Notes: generated from the sequence alone by a model not told the origin. 64,000 nucleotides of DNA from Bacillota bacterium (GCA_023418475.1 JAEZZO010000066.1:1-64000); one strand, 5' to 3'; shown: positions 44,608-53,220, numbered from the stretch's first letter. Translations and numbers: made by a program.

Positions 44608-45549
44608 CTAAAACAAAGCATCTTCGCGGCTTATTTTCTTAATTACACTATTCGCAGCTATTATCAGTATAAAGCCAACAATAGATTGATATACACTTGC
44701 AGCAGAAGACATCGCATAATCAGCATTATTCATTAATGCATTGTATACATAGGTATCAATTGTTCTGGTAACATTATACAACATTCCGGAATTTCTCGGT
44801 ATCTGATAGAACAAACCGAAATCAGAATAGAACATCCTTCCGATGCTTAAAATAAGTAAAGTTATAACAGTAGGTTTTAATAGTGGTAAGGTTATATTTT
44901 TAATTTGCTGCCATTTTGTTGCTCCATCAATTCTGGCAGCCTCAAAATAATCTGCACTAATTCCAACAATACTTGAGTAATATAGGATCATATTAAACCC
45001 TATACCCTTCCAAAGATTGATAAACACAAGGATAAATGGCCAATATTTGGGTGCGGAATACCAGGAAACCGGTTCTATTCCCATCGGCTTTAGGACGCTG
45101 TTATTAACAAGCCCGGTATCAGAGGCCAGGAAAGCATAGACTAGATAATTTACAATGACCCAGCTCATAAGGTAGGGCACCAAAATCAAGCTCTGATATA
45201 CACTGAGAACTAATTTTTTTGTTATTTCATTTAACAAGATTGCAACTGCCAAACCGCTAGCAATCCCAAGTATGATAAAAATCAAATTATACAGTATTGT
45301 ATTCCGGGTCATTATAAACGCATCCTTTGTTACAAATAGATATTTAAAATTGTGAAAGCCTGCCCAATCGCTTCCTATGATACCTTTCCGGAAGTCAAGA
45401 TTCTTAAAAGCAATCACTACGCCAAACATGGGCAGATAATTATTAATTATCATATAGAGGACTGCCGGAACAGCCATAATGTAAAATGGAATATATTTTT
45501 TTAGTTTAAGCCTTTTCTTTTTCATTACGATGATATTTTCTCCTTCCAT
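44608..45549 (-). CDS. Sugar ABC transporter permease, LplB type
   Basis: 313-aa permease. About six membrane helices, FYIMAVPAVLYMIINNYLPM at the N-terminus, and the EAA loop DYFEAARIDGATKWQQIKNITLPLLKPT. It is 12 bases upstream of the LplC-type gene. A 12-bp inverted-repeat hairpin lies between it and the binding-protein gene. Confidence 0.93.
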   Translation of the reverse strand: MEGENIIVMKKKRLKLKKYIPFYIMAVPAVLYMIINNYLPMFGVVIAFKNLDFRKGIIGSDWAGFHNFKYLFVTKDAFIMTRNTILYNLIFIILGIASGLAVAILLNEITKKLVLSVYQSLILVPYLMSWVIVNYLVYAFLASDTGLVNNSVLKPMGIEPVSWYSAPKYWPFILVFINLWKGIGFNMILYYSSIVGISADYFEAARIDGATKWQQIKNITLPLLKPTVITLLILSIGRMFYSDFGLFYQIPRNSGMLYNVTRTIDTYVYNALMNNADYAMSSAASVYQSIVGFILIIAANSVIKKISREDALF

Positions 45550-45569
45550 CCTCCTTGTACCTTACAAAG

Positions 45570-45630
45570 GAGGCTGCTGCAATAGATTTACCGTGATTTC
45601 CCAACCAATTCTTTGTACTGCAGCAGCCTC
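45570..45630 (-). promoter_or_regulatory. Intercistronic hairpin between binding-protein and permease genes
   Basis: Perfect 12-bp stem GAGGCTGCTGCA (45570-45581) with TGCAGCAGCCTC (45619-45630) and a 37-base loop, without a long T run after it. Such hairpins commonly stabilise the upstream binding-protein message and reduce downstream readthrough. Confidence 0.65.
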
Positions 45631-45671
45631 ACTAAATAATCGAACGATTATGTTCTGGATTTTCTATAATT

Positions 45672-47240
45672 TTACTTTTTTGTTAACCAGGAATCCAATG
45701 CTTTTTGATTTTCAGCTATCACTTTATCAATTCCGGCTGACTTCAATGCGTCTATGAATTCCGGAAGTGTCTCATCCGGATCTACCGCACCATATTCCAA
45801 GGCGATATCGTATTGGCTTACAACACTGTCAATCGCCGCTTTTTCTGTCTTTACATTGAGTGTATTAAAGGTATATCCCAATGCCTTGGAGGAATTAGCA
45901 TCCGTAATGGAAGCATTGAATGCCTTCAGTTGATCATAATATGCGGAAGTTGCAGGTTCCATCTGGAACATCTTGGACTTGTCACCGAATACACCCAGTG
46001 GTTGAATATAACCGACATTCGTTGCATTAACCCCGTCAGGATACTTGATAATACCTGTATCATCCGTTTTCGTATAATGAGTACCTTCTATACCATATTT
46101 TAAGAGATTGATAATCTCAGGTGATTTATAGGTAAGATTTAGGAACTTCATAGTTGCTTCCGGATTATCACAGGTAATCGGAATGCTCCAGGTAGTTGTC
46201 TGATACATACCTGTATTTGCATAAGGCAGAGTTGCATTAACCATCGTCATATCCTGAGCACAATCCTTACTCAAATTAAATTTCATGTCTGCTTCTGTTG
46301 TAGAAAAGCCTCCGAGATATTTACCACTTTGGATTAAAGTTGTAGCTGCATCCGTATTCGTGAGAACATCCGGATTGATATATCCAGCCTTATACCATTT
46401 ACGCATCCATTTAACATGATTCTTGTACTGTTCTGTTTCATACGCATCTACAATTTTTGTATTGTCAAGTCCCCCGTTCATCAATACTCCGGTAGAGGCA
46501 GAAGCACCTAAGGAATCGATTGGATTCATTGTAGCAAAAGAACTTCCTGCGGTAGGCTGGATTGCAAGCATATAAAAATCTTTTCCTTCCCCGGCCTTGA
46601 TCTTTGCAAACATTTCATCAAGCTGTTCATACGTAACTGGTTTCGTACCAAAGTCATATCCGTACTTTTTCAACATATCCGTACGGAATGCAAAGCCATA
46701 TTGTCTTCCCATTTTTTCTTCCGAAGGTATGGAGTATAAGATGTTATCAATATAACCACCAGACATTGCCTTTCCCTCGGCAGCAGTGATATCAGCACCA
46801 TATTTGCTCACCAGATCATCCAGCGGATTAATCATACCCTTATTCACATAGTCACTTGCAGGTGATAATGGTCCAAAAATCAATAACAGATCCAGCTTTT
46901 CGTTATTGGCAATCAAAAGATTAGCCTGCGTTGCCATATCAAATAGAGCGATTGGATATAATTTAACCTTTACATTAACTTCTGGCACGGAAATTGCATT
47001 TACTGCATCTTCTACCTTCTGAAGATCCGCAGGTGTATTACCAAGTGTCGGATATGTCATTACAACCTCATAGGGCTCTCCGGCTGCTTTATTATCCACT
47101 GCCGCTTCTGTTGGTTTACTTTCTTTCGTTCCTGAAGTGGAAGAATCGCCAGTGCTGTCTTTCTTTGTTTTGTCACAGCCAGCTAGTACGGATACTACCA
47201 TAATCATACATAGTATGATTGACAAAATTCTTTTTTTCAT
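45672..47240 (-). CDS. Lipoprotein sugar-binding protein, LplA type
   Basis: 522-aa extracellular solute-binding lipoprotein. The signal peptide ends with a lipobox VLAGC (Cys22), followed by a Ser/Thr/Lys-rich linker. EVVMTYPTLGNTPADLQKVE starts the binding fold. It captures an oligosaccharide for the LplB/LplC permeases. It is the first gene of the operon running through permeases, kinase, regulator and glycosidase. GGGAGG precedes the start. Confidence 0.93.
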   Translation of the reverse strand: MKKRILSIILCMIMVVSVLAGCDKTKKDSTGDSSTSGTKESKPTEAAVDNKAAGEPYEVVMTYPTLGNTPADLQKVEDAVNAISVPEVNVKVKLYPIALFDMATQANLLIANNEKLDLLLIFGPLSPASDYVNKGMINPLDDLVSKYGADITAAEGKAMSGGYIDNILYSIPSEEKMGRQYGFAFRTDMLKKYGYDFGTKPVTYEQLDEMFAKIKAGEGKDFYMLAIQPTAGSSFATMNPIDSLGASASTGVLMNGGLDNTKIVDAYETEQYKNHVKWMRKWYKAGYINPDVLTNTDAATTLIQSGKYLGGFSTTEADMKFNLSKDCAQDMTMVNATLPYANTGMYQTTTWSIPITCDNPEATMKFLNLTYKSPEIINLLKYGIEGTHYTKTDDTGIIKYPDGVNATNVGYIQPLGVFGDKSKMFQMEPATSAYYDQLKAFNASITDANSSKALGYTFNTLNVKTEKAAIDSVVSQYDIALEYGAVDPDETLPEFIDALKSAGIDKVIAENQKALDSWLTKK

Positions 47241-47656
47241 AAATTACCTCCCGTAAAATTAATACTGCCTACCATTAGCAGCTGCTAATAGCATATAATT
47301 TTTTATGCATTATTACCATGCCCATTTCCGACATCTGGTTATCGTCAAGCGACCAGTATGGTAATTTTGTATAATTCACAAGCAAAAACCGCATATGATT
47401 ATACAATTTTAACCAGTATTTAAGTTAATAAGTAATCCGGAAACAATTGCAATTACTATTCCGACTTGCCTTTGCAGAATTGATTCGGCCTTTGTAGAAT
47501 CAAAACAGACTGCAACCACTTAAATCATCCATTTTCAAAATAATACCCGATAAATAGACGACTTAAATAATACTGCAGTCTTTTTCAATTAGTTTGATTT
47601 CGACATTTGGTGCCCGAAGCATAGATTAATATCTTAATTTTATGATCGAATACCAG
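47241..47656. other. Binding-protein promoter region with palindromes
   Basis: 416 bases without a gene. ATTAGCAGCTGCTAAT at 47274-47289 is a perfect 16-bp palindrome 34 bases upstream of the lipoprotein start, a candidate operator or leader hairpin. Further up, ATTACCAT (about 47306) pairs with ATGGTAAT (about 47353) around an inner CTGGT/ACCAG stem. A half-copy of a 58.1-kb-type repeat end is near 47590-47632. Confidence 0.5.
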
Positions 47657-48037
47657 TTACAGAAGATAAGTGGGTAACACGCAGGTAATTCGTGAGGTTT
47701 GTCCACTAGAAAGCATTTCGGGCATTATAGCAGACTCTGCCTTTTCACTGGTTTTTATTAATGTTTTGGATATGACTGATTCTGGTTGCGTATTCTTCAG
47801 CTCAGCTTTTTTAGGTTCTGTTCTCCCTCTTTTTACCGTCTCAGGTTTTGCTGTTTCAGGTTTTGTTAATTTAGACTTGGCTGATTTAAGTTTCGTTGCG
47901 TCCTTTTCCTTTTTTTCCTTTTCATCTTTTTCCTCTATCACCTTAACAGATACTTCTCCAACTCTCTTGTCTGCAACGGTATCTCCTTTCATCGTAAGAT
48001 CCGCCGCACGCTTTAAACTTGCTTTCCCTATTGCCAT
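47657..48037 (-). CDS. Lysine-rich partner protein of ParA
   Basis: 126-aa, strongly charged protein of low complexity: KVIEEKDEKEKKEKDATKLK, then Pro/Lys/Thr-rich repeats (KLTKPETAKPETVKRGRTEP). The N-terminus MAIGKASLKRAADLTMKGD and the hydrophobic C-terminus ITCVLPTYLL may be the binding ends. Its ATG overlaps the ParA stop by ten bases. Position suggests a centromere-binding or ParA-stimulating partner, but there is no ParB HTH. No family named. Confidence 0.65.
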   Translation of the reverse strand: MAIGKASLKRAADLTMKGDTVADKRVGEVSVKVIEEKDEKEKKEKDATKLKSAKSKLTKPETAKPETVKRGRTEPKKAELKNTQPESVISKTLIKTSEKAESAIMPEMLSSGQTSRITCVLPTYLL

Positions 48038-48816
48038 AAATCTTCTACCTCCTTCGCAAACTCGGAATATTCTTTGGCACTCTTACTGGAGCCTTTATAT
48101 TCACAAACTGGTCTGCTGTCATCCTGTGCCCACTCTACGGTACTGTCGACATGGATTTTTGCCTGAAAAACCGGAACATTACCGATCTCCCTAATCGTAT
48201 CCATTACTAATTTATAATATTTTTTCCGATCATCCACCTTTGTGATGAGAATTCCCATGAGCTTTAGCTTTTCCGCCTTTTTCTGAGCCTGCTCCAAAAA
48301 TTCCAGCATATTTGCCAGACCGAACAACCCCCAGGGACTGGCTTCCACCGGAATTATCATCCTGTCAGATGCACAAACCAGATTAGTAACCCATGCTCCC
48401 AGAGTAGGCGGGGAATCAATTAGAATGTAATCATAAGAACCCTCTTCCTTTATTTTAGACAAACGCTCCAGCAGTTCCGATTCCTTAGCATCCCTCTGAC
48501 ATAGCTCACTCTCCATCCTGCTCATGTTAAGAGAGGACGGAACCAAATCCAGACCTTCAAAATTCGTACTTACAATACATTCTGATAATTCCCTGGAACC
48601 ATTCATAAAGGTAAAGAGATTTTTATCACTGCTCGAATATGCTAAAACCTCCTCCTCATTAAAAAAAGACAGTGATAAGTTCATCTGCATATCGCCGTCA
48701 ATCATAAGGACCTTCTTACCTGTCTGCGACAGGCAATATCCCAGGTTACCACAGGTTGTTGTCTTGCCGCTGCCGCCTTTATTATTACAGAAACAGATTA
48801 CTCTTGTGTTTCCCAT
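48028..48816 (-). CDS. ParA/MinD-family ATPase
   Basis: 262-aa deviant Walker-A ATPase. NNKGGSGKTTTCGNLGYCL (about 11-29) holds the signature lysine KGGxGKT, VLMIDGDMQMNLSL is Walker A', and YDYILIDSPPTLGAW is Walker B. ATG 48816 follows GGAGG at six bases; an upstream extension lacks a ribosome site. Such proteins place DNA or protein cargo. The absence of ParB, and the chromosomal setting, leave the cargo open. Confidence 0.9.
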   Translation of the reverse strand: MGNTRVICFCNNKGGSGKTTTCGNLGYCLSQTGKKVLMIDGDMQMNLSLSFFNEEEVLAYSSSDKNLFTFMNGSRELSECIVSTNFEGLDLVPSSLNMSRMESELCQRDAKESELLERLSKIKEEGSYDYILIDSPPTLGAWVTNLVCASDRMIIPVEASPWGLFGLANMLEFLEQAQKKAEKLKLMGILITKVDDRKKYYKLVMDTIREIGNVPVFQAKIHVDSTVEWAQDDSRPVCEYKGSSKSAKEYSEFAKEVEDLWQ

Positions 48817-49032
48817 ATCATTCCTCCATACTATCAAGTCAGCTGAAAGCTCCCACAAGTAATATTTTCCAAACCAGGAAGCTCCGATCGAAGACTCCTA
48901 TCATGTTTTGAGTCTTAAAAATCCTATTATAGAATGCTTTACAGGACATTTACCACTCTAATTCTCTCATTGAAGTAAAGTATAACACCGATCCTATTAC
49001 TTGTAAATGTTGTGAACTGTAACCTGTACAGT

Positions 49033-49155
49033 AATGGGATTTGACTGGGCAGACGGAAGAATTGCGGGAGATCTAAATCTGGGCACCTATGTGCCGGAGA
49101 ACACAAAAGAGTGGGAGGAAAGTATTTTTCAGTTTCTGAAGGAGCACAACTGGTA
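49033..49155 (+). pseudogene. 3' gene remnant, unknown family
   Basis: A plus-strand frame reads MGFDWADGRIAGDLNLGTYV then PENTKEWEESIFQFLKEHNW and stops. It looks like the conserved C-terminus of a longer enzyme. The ATG has no ribosome site and the upstream sequence is stop-rich, so this is probably a truncated remnant. Confidence 0.5.
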
Positions 49156-49199
49156 AGTTGATCGGGACGTAAATGACTGGTTGATTTGAGGTATACCTG

Positions 49200-49255
49200 G
49201 TAGATTATATTTAATTCAATGATTAAATCTGACATTTGGCACTTGAATCATTGTA
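49200..49255. repeat. Half copy of the 58.1-kb inverted-repeat element
   Basis: TTTAATTCAATGATTAAATC and TGACATTTGGCACTTGAATC match the right end of the element at 58142-58341. The other arm is not seen. Confidence 0.55.
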
Positions 49256-49268
49256 TTATTAAAAACAG

Positions 49269-49302
49269 TCTGCAAATTCCGTAATAGTTGTTGGAATTTG
49301 CA
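49269..49302 (-). terminator. Terminator behind the MFS remnant
   Basis: Perfect 11-bp stem CTGCAAATTCC/GGAATTTGCAG with a 12-base loop, followed on the minus strand by ACTGTTTTTAA. Confidence 0.75.
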
Positions 49303-49313
49303 GGTGATATGTT

Positions 49314-49616
49314 TTATTCCAGCTTCAATTTCTTAGTAATCGGAATCAGAAGTAATATACAAATTCCAAATATGAGCCATATTGTCTGATAGGTTCCATT
49401 TAAAAGCATCCGGCCTCCAAGCATACTGCAAAAACCACCTCCGCAGAATAGTCCGAAGCCAATCAGAATTATTTTCTTTCTGCCATATCTTACGGCAAGC
49501 TTTCCTATCCTGGAACCTCCTATCAGACACGAAAAGCCATAGAACATAATAACATATCCGGACTGCATATAATTAAATCCAATACGAGTTTTTATTAGTA
49601 AGGTATCGCCATACAT
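49314..49616 (-). pseudogene. Truncated MFS transporter remnant
   Basis: 100-codon frame with helices GYVIMFYGFSCLIGG and IILIGFGLFCGGGFCSML flanking the MFS loop RIGKLAVRYGRKKI (the GxxxDRxGRK-type motif), then one more helix and a stop. A functional transporter needs about 400 residues, and no ribosome site is present. It appears to be an internally deleted remnant that has kept its terminator. Confidence 0.65.
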
Positions 49617-49861
49617 TATATGACGTCAGTCGCATAATTATATGATATATAAAATAAGAATTGATATCATGCCACAATCTCTATAGGATGATCTTCATTG
49701 GAAATCACAGTTTAACAAGAGTAAAAGATTCTTCTTTATTGCTGAAGGAAGTTGATACGGCACCATTCATTGTATAATTTAGTAATGAAAGAACAAAAGA
49801 AAGCTACGCAGCCTCCCAAAGGATTTTCGTTCATAGGACTCATTTTTCTATGAAAGAAAAT
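49617..49861. other. Gene-free region, nothing recognised
   Basis: AT-rich sequence between the MFS remnant and the COG0523 terminator. No open frame with a ribosome site and no repeat match was seen. Confidence 0.4.
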
Positions 49862-49899
49862 GAACCCAAACTGTCAGATTTCTGTAACAGTCCGGGTTC
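49862..49899 (-). terminator. Terminator of the COG0523 gene
   Basis: Stem GAACCCAAACTGT (49862-49874) with ACAGTCCGGGTTC (49887-49899), one mismatch, followed on the minus strand by ATTTTCTTTC. Confidence 0.7.
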
Positions 49900-49964
49900 G
49901 AGCTATTATTTATATACTACCTTAATAGGTGTTGTCTTTTAATTTATTACTCAGGTTCGAATAA

Positions 49965-51089
49965 TTACACCGATAGACAATCATCCAGATCTTTTTTGAT
50001 TTTTTCCTTGTCCATATTCTGACCGATGAATACAAGCTTTACGATACGATCACCATATTTTTCATCCCATTCCTTCGCGATTTGAGGATTTTCCTGAAGA
50101 AGCTCATCCCTCTCACGCTTCGGAGCGGAGGCAATCCATTTTCCTGCTCTGGAAGCATTCTTCTGACGACCAGCCTGTTCAAAAATATAAACATGATCCC
50201 GATCACTTCCAAACCATACAAGACCTTTACAGCGGATTACATTCTCAGGCCAGTTATCACTGACATAATCCTCAAATTTCGTCTGGTAAAAGGGTCTGAC
50301 ATTCTTATAGACAAAGGTTCCAATACCGTACTCTTCTGTTTCCGGTTCACTCTCTTCTTCCTCTTCCAATGCATGAACCCAGCCTGCGGATTTGCTTGCT
50401 TTGTAAAAATCATAGGAGCGAGTGTTTAAAATGTCACTCACCGCTACCTTGGCATAATCTGTTTCAATCAGCTTTGCTTCCGGCTGTAGTGTTCTGATTA
50501 CACTGATTACCTTCTTTTTCTCCTCTTCTGAAATATCACTGACTTTATTTAAAATAATAGTGTTACAGAATTCTATCTGCTGTATCAGAAGATTTTCAAT
50601 ATCATCCTCATCTATATCATCCTTCAGCAGATTGTCACCGCAGGTGAATTCATCCACTAAACGCTTTGCATCGGTCACGGATACTACATTATCCAGACGG
50701 CAAACCTCCGGATATTGATCATTATCAATGGAACCATCCAGCATAGCAATCGACTGTACAATCGGAATTGGTTCGCAGATACCGCTTGCTTCGATTAAAA
50801 TATAATCAAAGCGATTCATATTAACCAGACTGACTATCTGGTTCATCAAGTCGGTTTTAAGTGTGCAGCAAATGCAGCCATTGGACAAGGGTACCAGGTT
50901 TTCATCCTTCTCGGTCACATTGCCACCCTTTTCGATCAGCGACTGGTCAATATTCACTTCACCGATATCATTGACTATAACGGCCACCTTATAGCCCTCC
51001 TGATTTGCAAGTACGTGGTTTAATAATGTAGTCTTGCCGGAGCCAAGATATCCTGTTAATAAAGTGATTGGTACGATTTTGTTTTTCAT
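49965..51089 (-). CDS. COG0523 G3E-family GTPase (zinc metallochaperone, CobW/ZigA/YciC type)
   Basis: 374-aa GTPase. P-loop GYLGSGKTT (residues 13-21), the metal-binding CxCC motif GCICC (Cys72, 74, 75), switch ILIEASGICEP, and NKVSD for guanine recognition. A C-terminal CobW_C domain begins near GTFVYKNVRPF. An acidic linker EEEEESEPETEE separates the two. Members deliver zinc to target enzymes during scarcity. The promoter overlaps a 7-1-7 palindrome like Fur-family boxes, fitting Zur or PerR control. Single gene unit with its own terminator. Confidence 0.92.
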   Translation of the reverse strand: MKNKIVPITLLTGYLGSGKTTLLNHVLANQEGYKVAVIVNDIGEVNIDQSLIEKGGNVTEKDENLVPLSNGCICCTLKTDLMNQIVSLVNMNRFDYILIEASGICEPIPIVQSIAMLDGSIDNDQYPEVCRLDNVVSVTDAKRLVDEFTCGDNLLKDDIDEDDIENLLIQQIEFCNTIILNKVSDISEEEKKKVISVIRTLQPEAKLIETDYAKVAVSDILNTRSYDFYKASKSAGWVHALEEEEESEPETEEYGIGTFVYKNVRPFYQTKFEDYVSDNWPENVIRCKGLVWFGSDRDHVYIFEQAGRQKNASRAGKWIASAPKRERDELLQENPQIAKEWDEKYGDRIVKLVFIGQNMDKEKIKKDLDDCLSV

Positions 51090-51152
51090 TTTTACCTCAT
51101 TTCTGCGTATGCTTTATAACAGTAGGAAGATATTTTTCTTCCCTTTCATGTC

Positions 51153-51168
51153 ATTATAACTGTTATAA
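51153..51168 (-). promoter_or_regulatory. Fur-family-like 7-1-7 operator overlapping the -10 of the COG0523 gene
   Basis: TTATAAC-T-GTTATAA (51154-51168) is a perfect 15-bp palindrome with the 7-1-7 layout of Fur, Zur and PerR boxes, one base per half-site from the PerR consensus. The minus-strand -10 TATAAT (51153-51158) lies inside it. A second half-site, TTATAAC, is at 51114-51120, and the arms 51111-51123 and 51159-51171 form a perfect 13-bp inverted repeat 35 bases apart. Confidence 0.65.
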
Positions 51169-51171
51169 AGC

Positions 51172-51653
51172 TGCCTCGTATTCAAAGAATGGTGATAAAT
51201 GCCTTATTTAATTTTGAATAATATACTTTTGCTTACTTTCTGTCAATACCATTTTTGCAAATAATTTGCATATATGGTGATGTCTGTAAAACATGGAAGT
51301 TGCTTTACAATACACAGTAATGCAGTAATATATATAAAAACAAAAAGACAGACAATTATTTTTGCATGTCATTATCGAACCTAATTGTCCGTTTTCCATT
51401 TGCAAAAACAATCATCTGTCTTTCCCTACAATGATTAGCCCGATAAAAGCCTGATACAGGTTATGAAGATGGATAAAAAAAATCAGTCCAGACATCTCTT
51501 ACCCACCCTGTTATTCTCATTTCTATAAAATATATACTATATAATAAACCATTATCTGAAAATGTCAAAAAAAGTATTTACATGTTATAATAATGATATT
51601 AATAATAGTAATATATAGGAGAATGTCCAAAATATTACATATAAATAGCTTTG
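51172..51653. other. Gene-free AT-rich region with family-1 fragment
   Basis: About 480 bases. A family-1 fragment lies at about 51437-51475 (AAAGCCTGATACAGGTTATG). An imperfect long inverted match flanks 51340-51420 (AGACAGACAATTATTTTTGC with CAATCATCTGTCTTT), a possible terminator for neither annotated gene. Nothing else recognised. Confidence 0.45.
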
Positions 51654-51977
51654 CTATTTCAGGAACTCTTTTCTCATAGGATGAAAGATATCTACCAGTA
51701 TGCCCTCCTCCAGCGCTACTGTTCCATGTACACTGTCTGCCGGCATATACAGGCTGTCTCCAGCGTACACTACCTTTTTCTCTCCATCGATTGTAAATTC
51801 AAAGCTACCTTTTACAATATACGTTATTTGAAGGTGGGGGTGGGAGTGAACATTTCCTCTTGCCCCTTTTTCAAAAGATATTTCACACATCATCAAATCC
51901 TCGGTATACGCAAGTATTTTTCTTCTAACTCCAGGTTCACAATCTTGAGCTTCTACATCCTGATTATGTACAAACAT
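51654..51977 (-). CDS. KdgF-like cupin
   Basis: 107-aa single cupin. GNVHSHPHLQITYIVKGSFEFTIDGE gives the metal ligands His44, His46 and His48-like positions, and the second motif is AGDSLYMPADSVHG. VRRKILAYTEDLMMCEISFEKGA is close to the KdgF pattern. KdgF converts unsaturated uronates to linear keturonate, upstream of KdgK. ATG 51977 follows GGAGG. The gene stands alone with no pectate genes adjacent; it may be any small sugar-binding cupin. Confidence 0.75.
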   Translation of the reverse strand: MFVHNQDVEAQDCEPGVRRKILAYTEDLMMCEISFEKGARGNVHSHPHLQITYIVKGSFEFTIDGEKKVVYAGDSLYMPADSVHGTVALEEGILVDIFHPMRKEFLK

Positions 51978-52059
51978 TTTACCTCCGTTCCATATCACTT
52001 ACATAGCTTGCCGGTTATGCTACCTGTAGCTGTAATAAGCACCTTTTTTGTTAATCTTA

Positions 52060-52142
52060 TACCCGTGCCTTTCACTTTTTGATGACCTATTCAAAAAGTG
52101 AACAGGCTTTCATAAATAGTTTGAAAGTATTTTCTTTCAAAC
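52060..52142. repeat. Family-3 intergenic repeat, copy 2
   Basis: Matches the core at 37229-37315. In this copy flanking ends TTTGTTAATCT (52047) and AGATTAACAAAG (52153) pair, giving a possible 118-bp element. Confidence 0.75.
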
Positions 52143-52232
52143 TTAGCATAACAGATTAACAAAGTTTCGGCAATCCTGCCTTTTTATCAGATCAATCTTG
52201 CATAAAAAATAAATCTTCTATTTTAAAAAAAA

Positions 52233-52252
52233 GGTGACGAAAAACCGTCTCC
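52233..52252 (-). terminator. Terminator of the 36-aa membrane peptide gene
   Basis: Stem GGTGACG (52233-52239) with CGTCTCC (52246-52252), one mismatch, followed on the minus strand by eight T. Confidence 0.7.
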
Positions 52253-52255
52253 TTC

Positions 52256-52366
52256 TTATTTAAAAAACAGAATAAATACTGCTGCAATCAACAGAACTGA
52301 TAATATAGCGCAAATTAAATTAACTATTCTCCAGAGCCTGTAATGGTTCTTTTTATAGTATCTCAT
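52256..52366 (-). CDS. 36-residue single-helix membrane peptide
   Basis: Short frame of 36 codons: a basic N-terminus (MRYYKKNHYRLWRIV) and a hydrophobic helix (NLICAILSVLLIAAVFILFF) ending in Lys. GAGGGG sits seven bases before ATG and a T8 terminator follows the stop directly, so this is a complete small gene unit. Function unknown; type I toxin-like or small membrane regulators share this shape, but no antisense RNA was identified. Confidence 0.65.
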   Translation of the reverse strand: MRYYKKNHYRLWRIVNLICAILSVLLIAAVFILFFK

Positions 52367-52659
52367 ATAGTATCCCCTCGCCTTATTTTACTACATTTTA
52401 GCATTCATTAACATGCGTGTAAATAAATATAATAGGCTTTCTTTAGACAAAAATCGCGAATACAATAGAACGAGACTATCTAAAAACTATCCAGTGTATC
52501 TCCGTATTTGTTAATCATTACTATTAATTTTTTGAAGTGATATTAGCCGACTTAATCTTCTTTCCGGCATGCTCTAATAAACTGGCATTTTCAAGTTTGG
52601 CACTGAAATGGCATCCTTTGCTGATTTGCATTGCTATTATTATCCTGCTGGAGTTCATT

Positions 52660-52980
52660 TTATTTCTTCCTGGTTCCCACATAGGAGCCCATACCGCCGG
52701 ATACATTCACAACGTCATATCCATTTTTTGCCAGTATGCTGCAGGTTCTGCTGCTTCTTCCGCCTGACTGGCACATGATATAATAGGTCCGTTCCTTGCT
52801 TAAATATTTTTCCGGTGTCTCCAGAAGATTTCCCATTGGAATATTCTTCGCTGTTTTTAAACTTCCGCTTTTATATTCGTAGGGTTCTCTGATATCAATT
52901 AATTCTACCGTACCTAACAGGTTATCCATTTCATTTACGTGAATTGTCTTTCTGGTATCTCTTTTTAATAAACTAAACAT
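52660..52980 (-). CDS. Single-domain rhodanese
   Basis: 106-aa sulfurtransferase domain. LIDIREPYEYKSGSLKTAKNIPMG is the rhodanese N-terminal signature, and the active loop CQSGGRSS has catalytic Cys70. Probably cytoplasmic persulfide transfer. A short frame overlapping and following its 3' end (52524-52706) lacks clear support. Confidence 0.92.
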   Translation of the reverse strand: MFSLLKRDTRKTIHVNEMDNLLGTVELIDIREPYEYKSGSLKTAKNIPMGNLLETPEKYLSKERTYYIMCQSGGRSSRTCSILAKNGYDVVNVSGGMGSYVGTRKK

Positions 52981-53220
52981 AATTGCGCCTCCTCCAATTT
53001 TTACAATATTAATATCTATGAAACAATATAACCAACCAAATTATGTTCACTTCAATATTAATTTCCCGTTTCATAACTTCTTAAACTCAAATCATAATAG
53101 GATATTATAATAACTTTCAAATATATTCTGTGATAATATCACTATTCTTATCATGTATTTTTCCTCTCAAAATAAACAGATCGAACCAACATAAGCTTTT
53201 CCTTAAAAATCATAAAAAGA
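52981..53220. other. AT-rich intergenic region
   Basis: No gene or repeat recognised between the rhodanese start and the terminator of the DUF6765 gene. TATAAT-like hexamers near 53110-53140 could serve the rhodanese. Confidence 0.4.

Noticed and set aside
47670..48194. 174-codon plus-strand open frame, Ser/Phe-rich
   Set aside because: Antisense shadow of the lysine-rich ParA partner; low-complexity composition is explained by the opposite strand.
52524..52706. 60-codon frame overlapping the 3' end of the rhodanese gene
   Set aside because: No family match and only a marginal ribosome site for an internal ATG; might be a small protein but not supportable.
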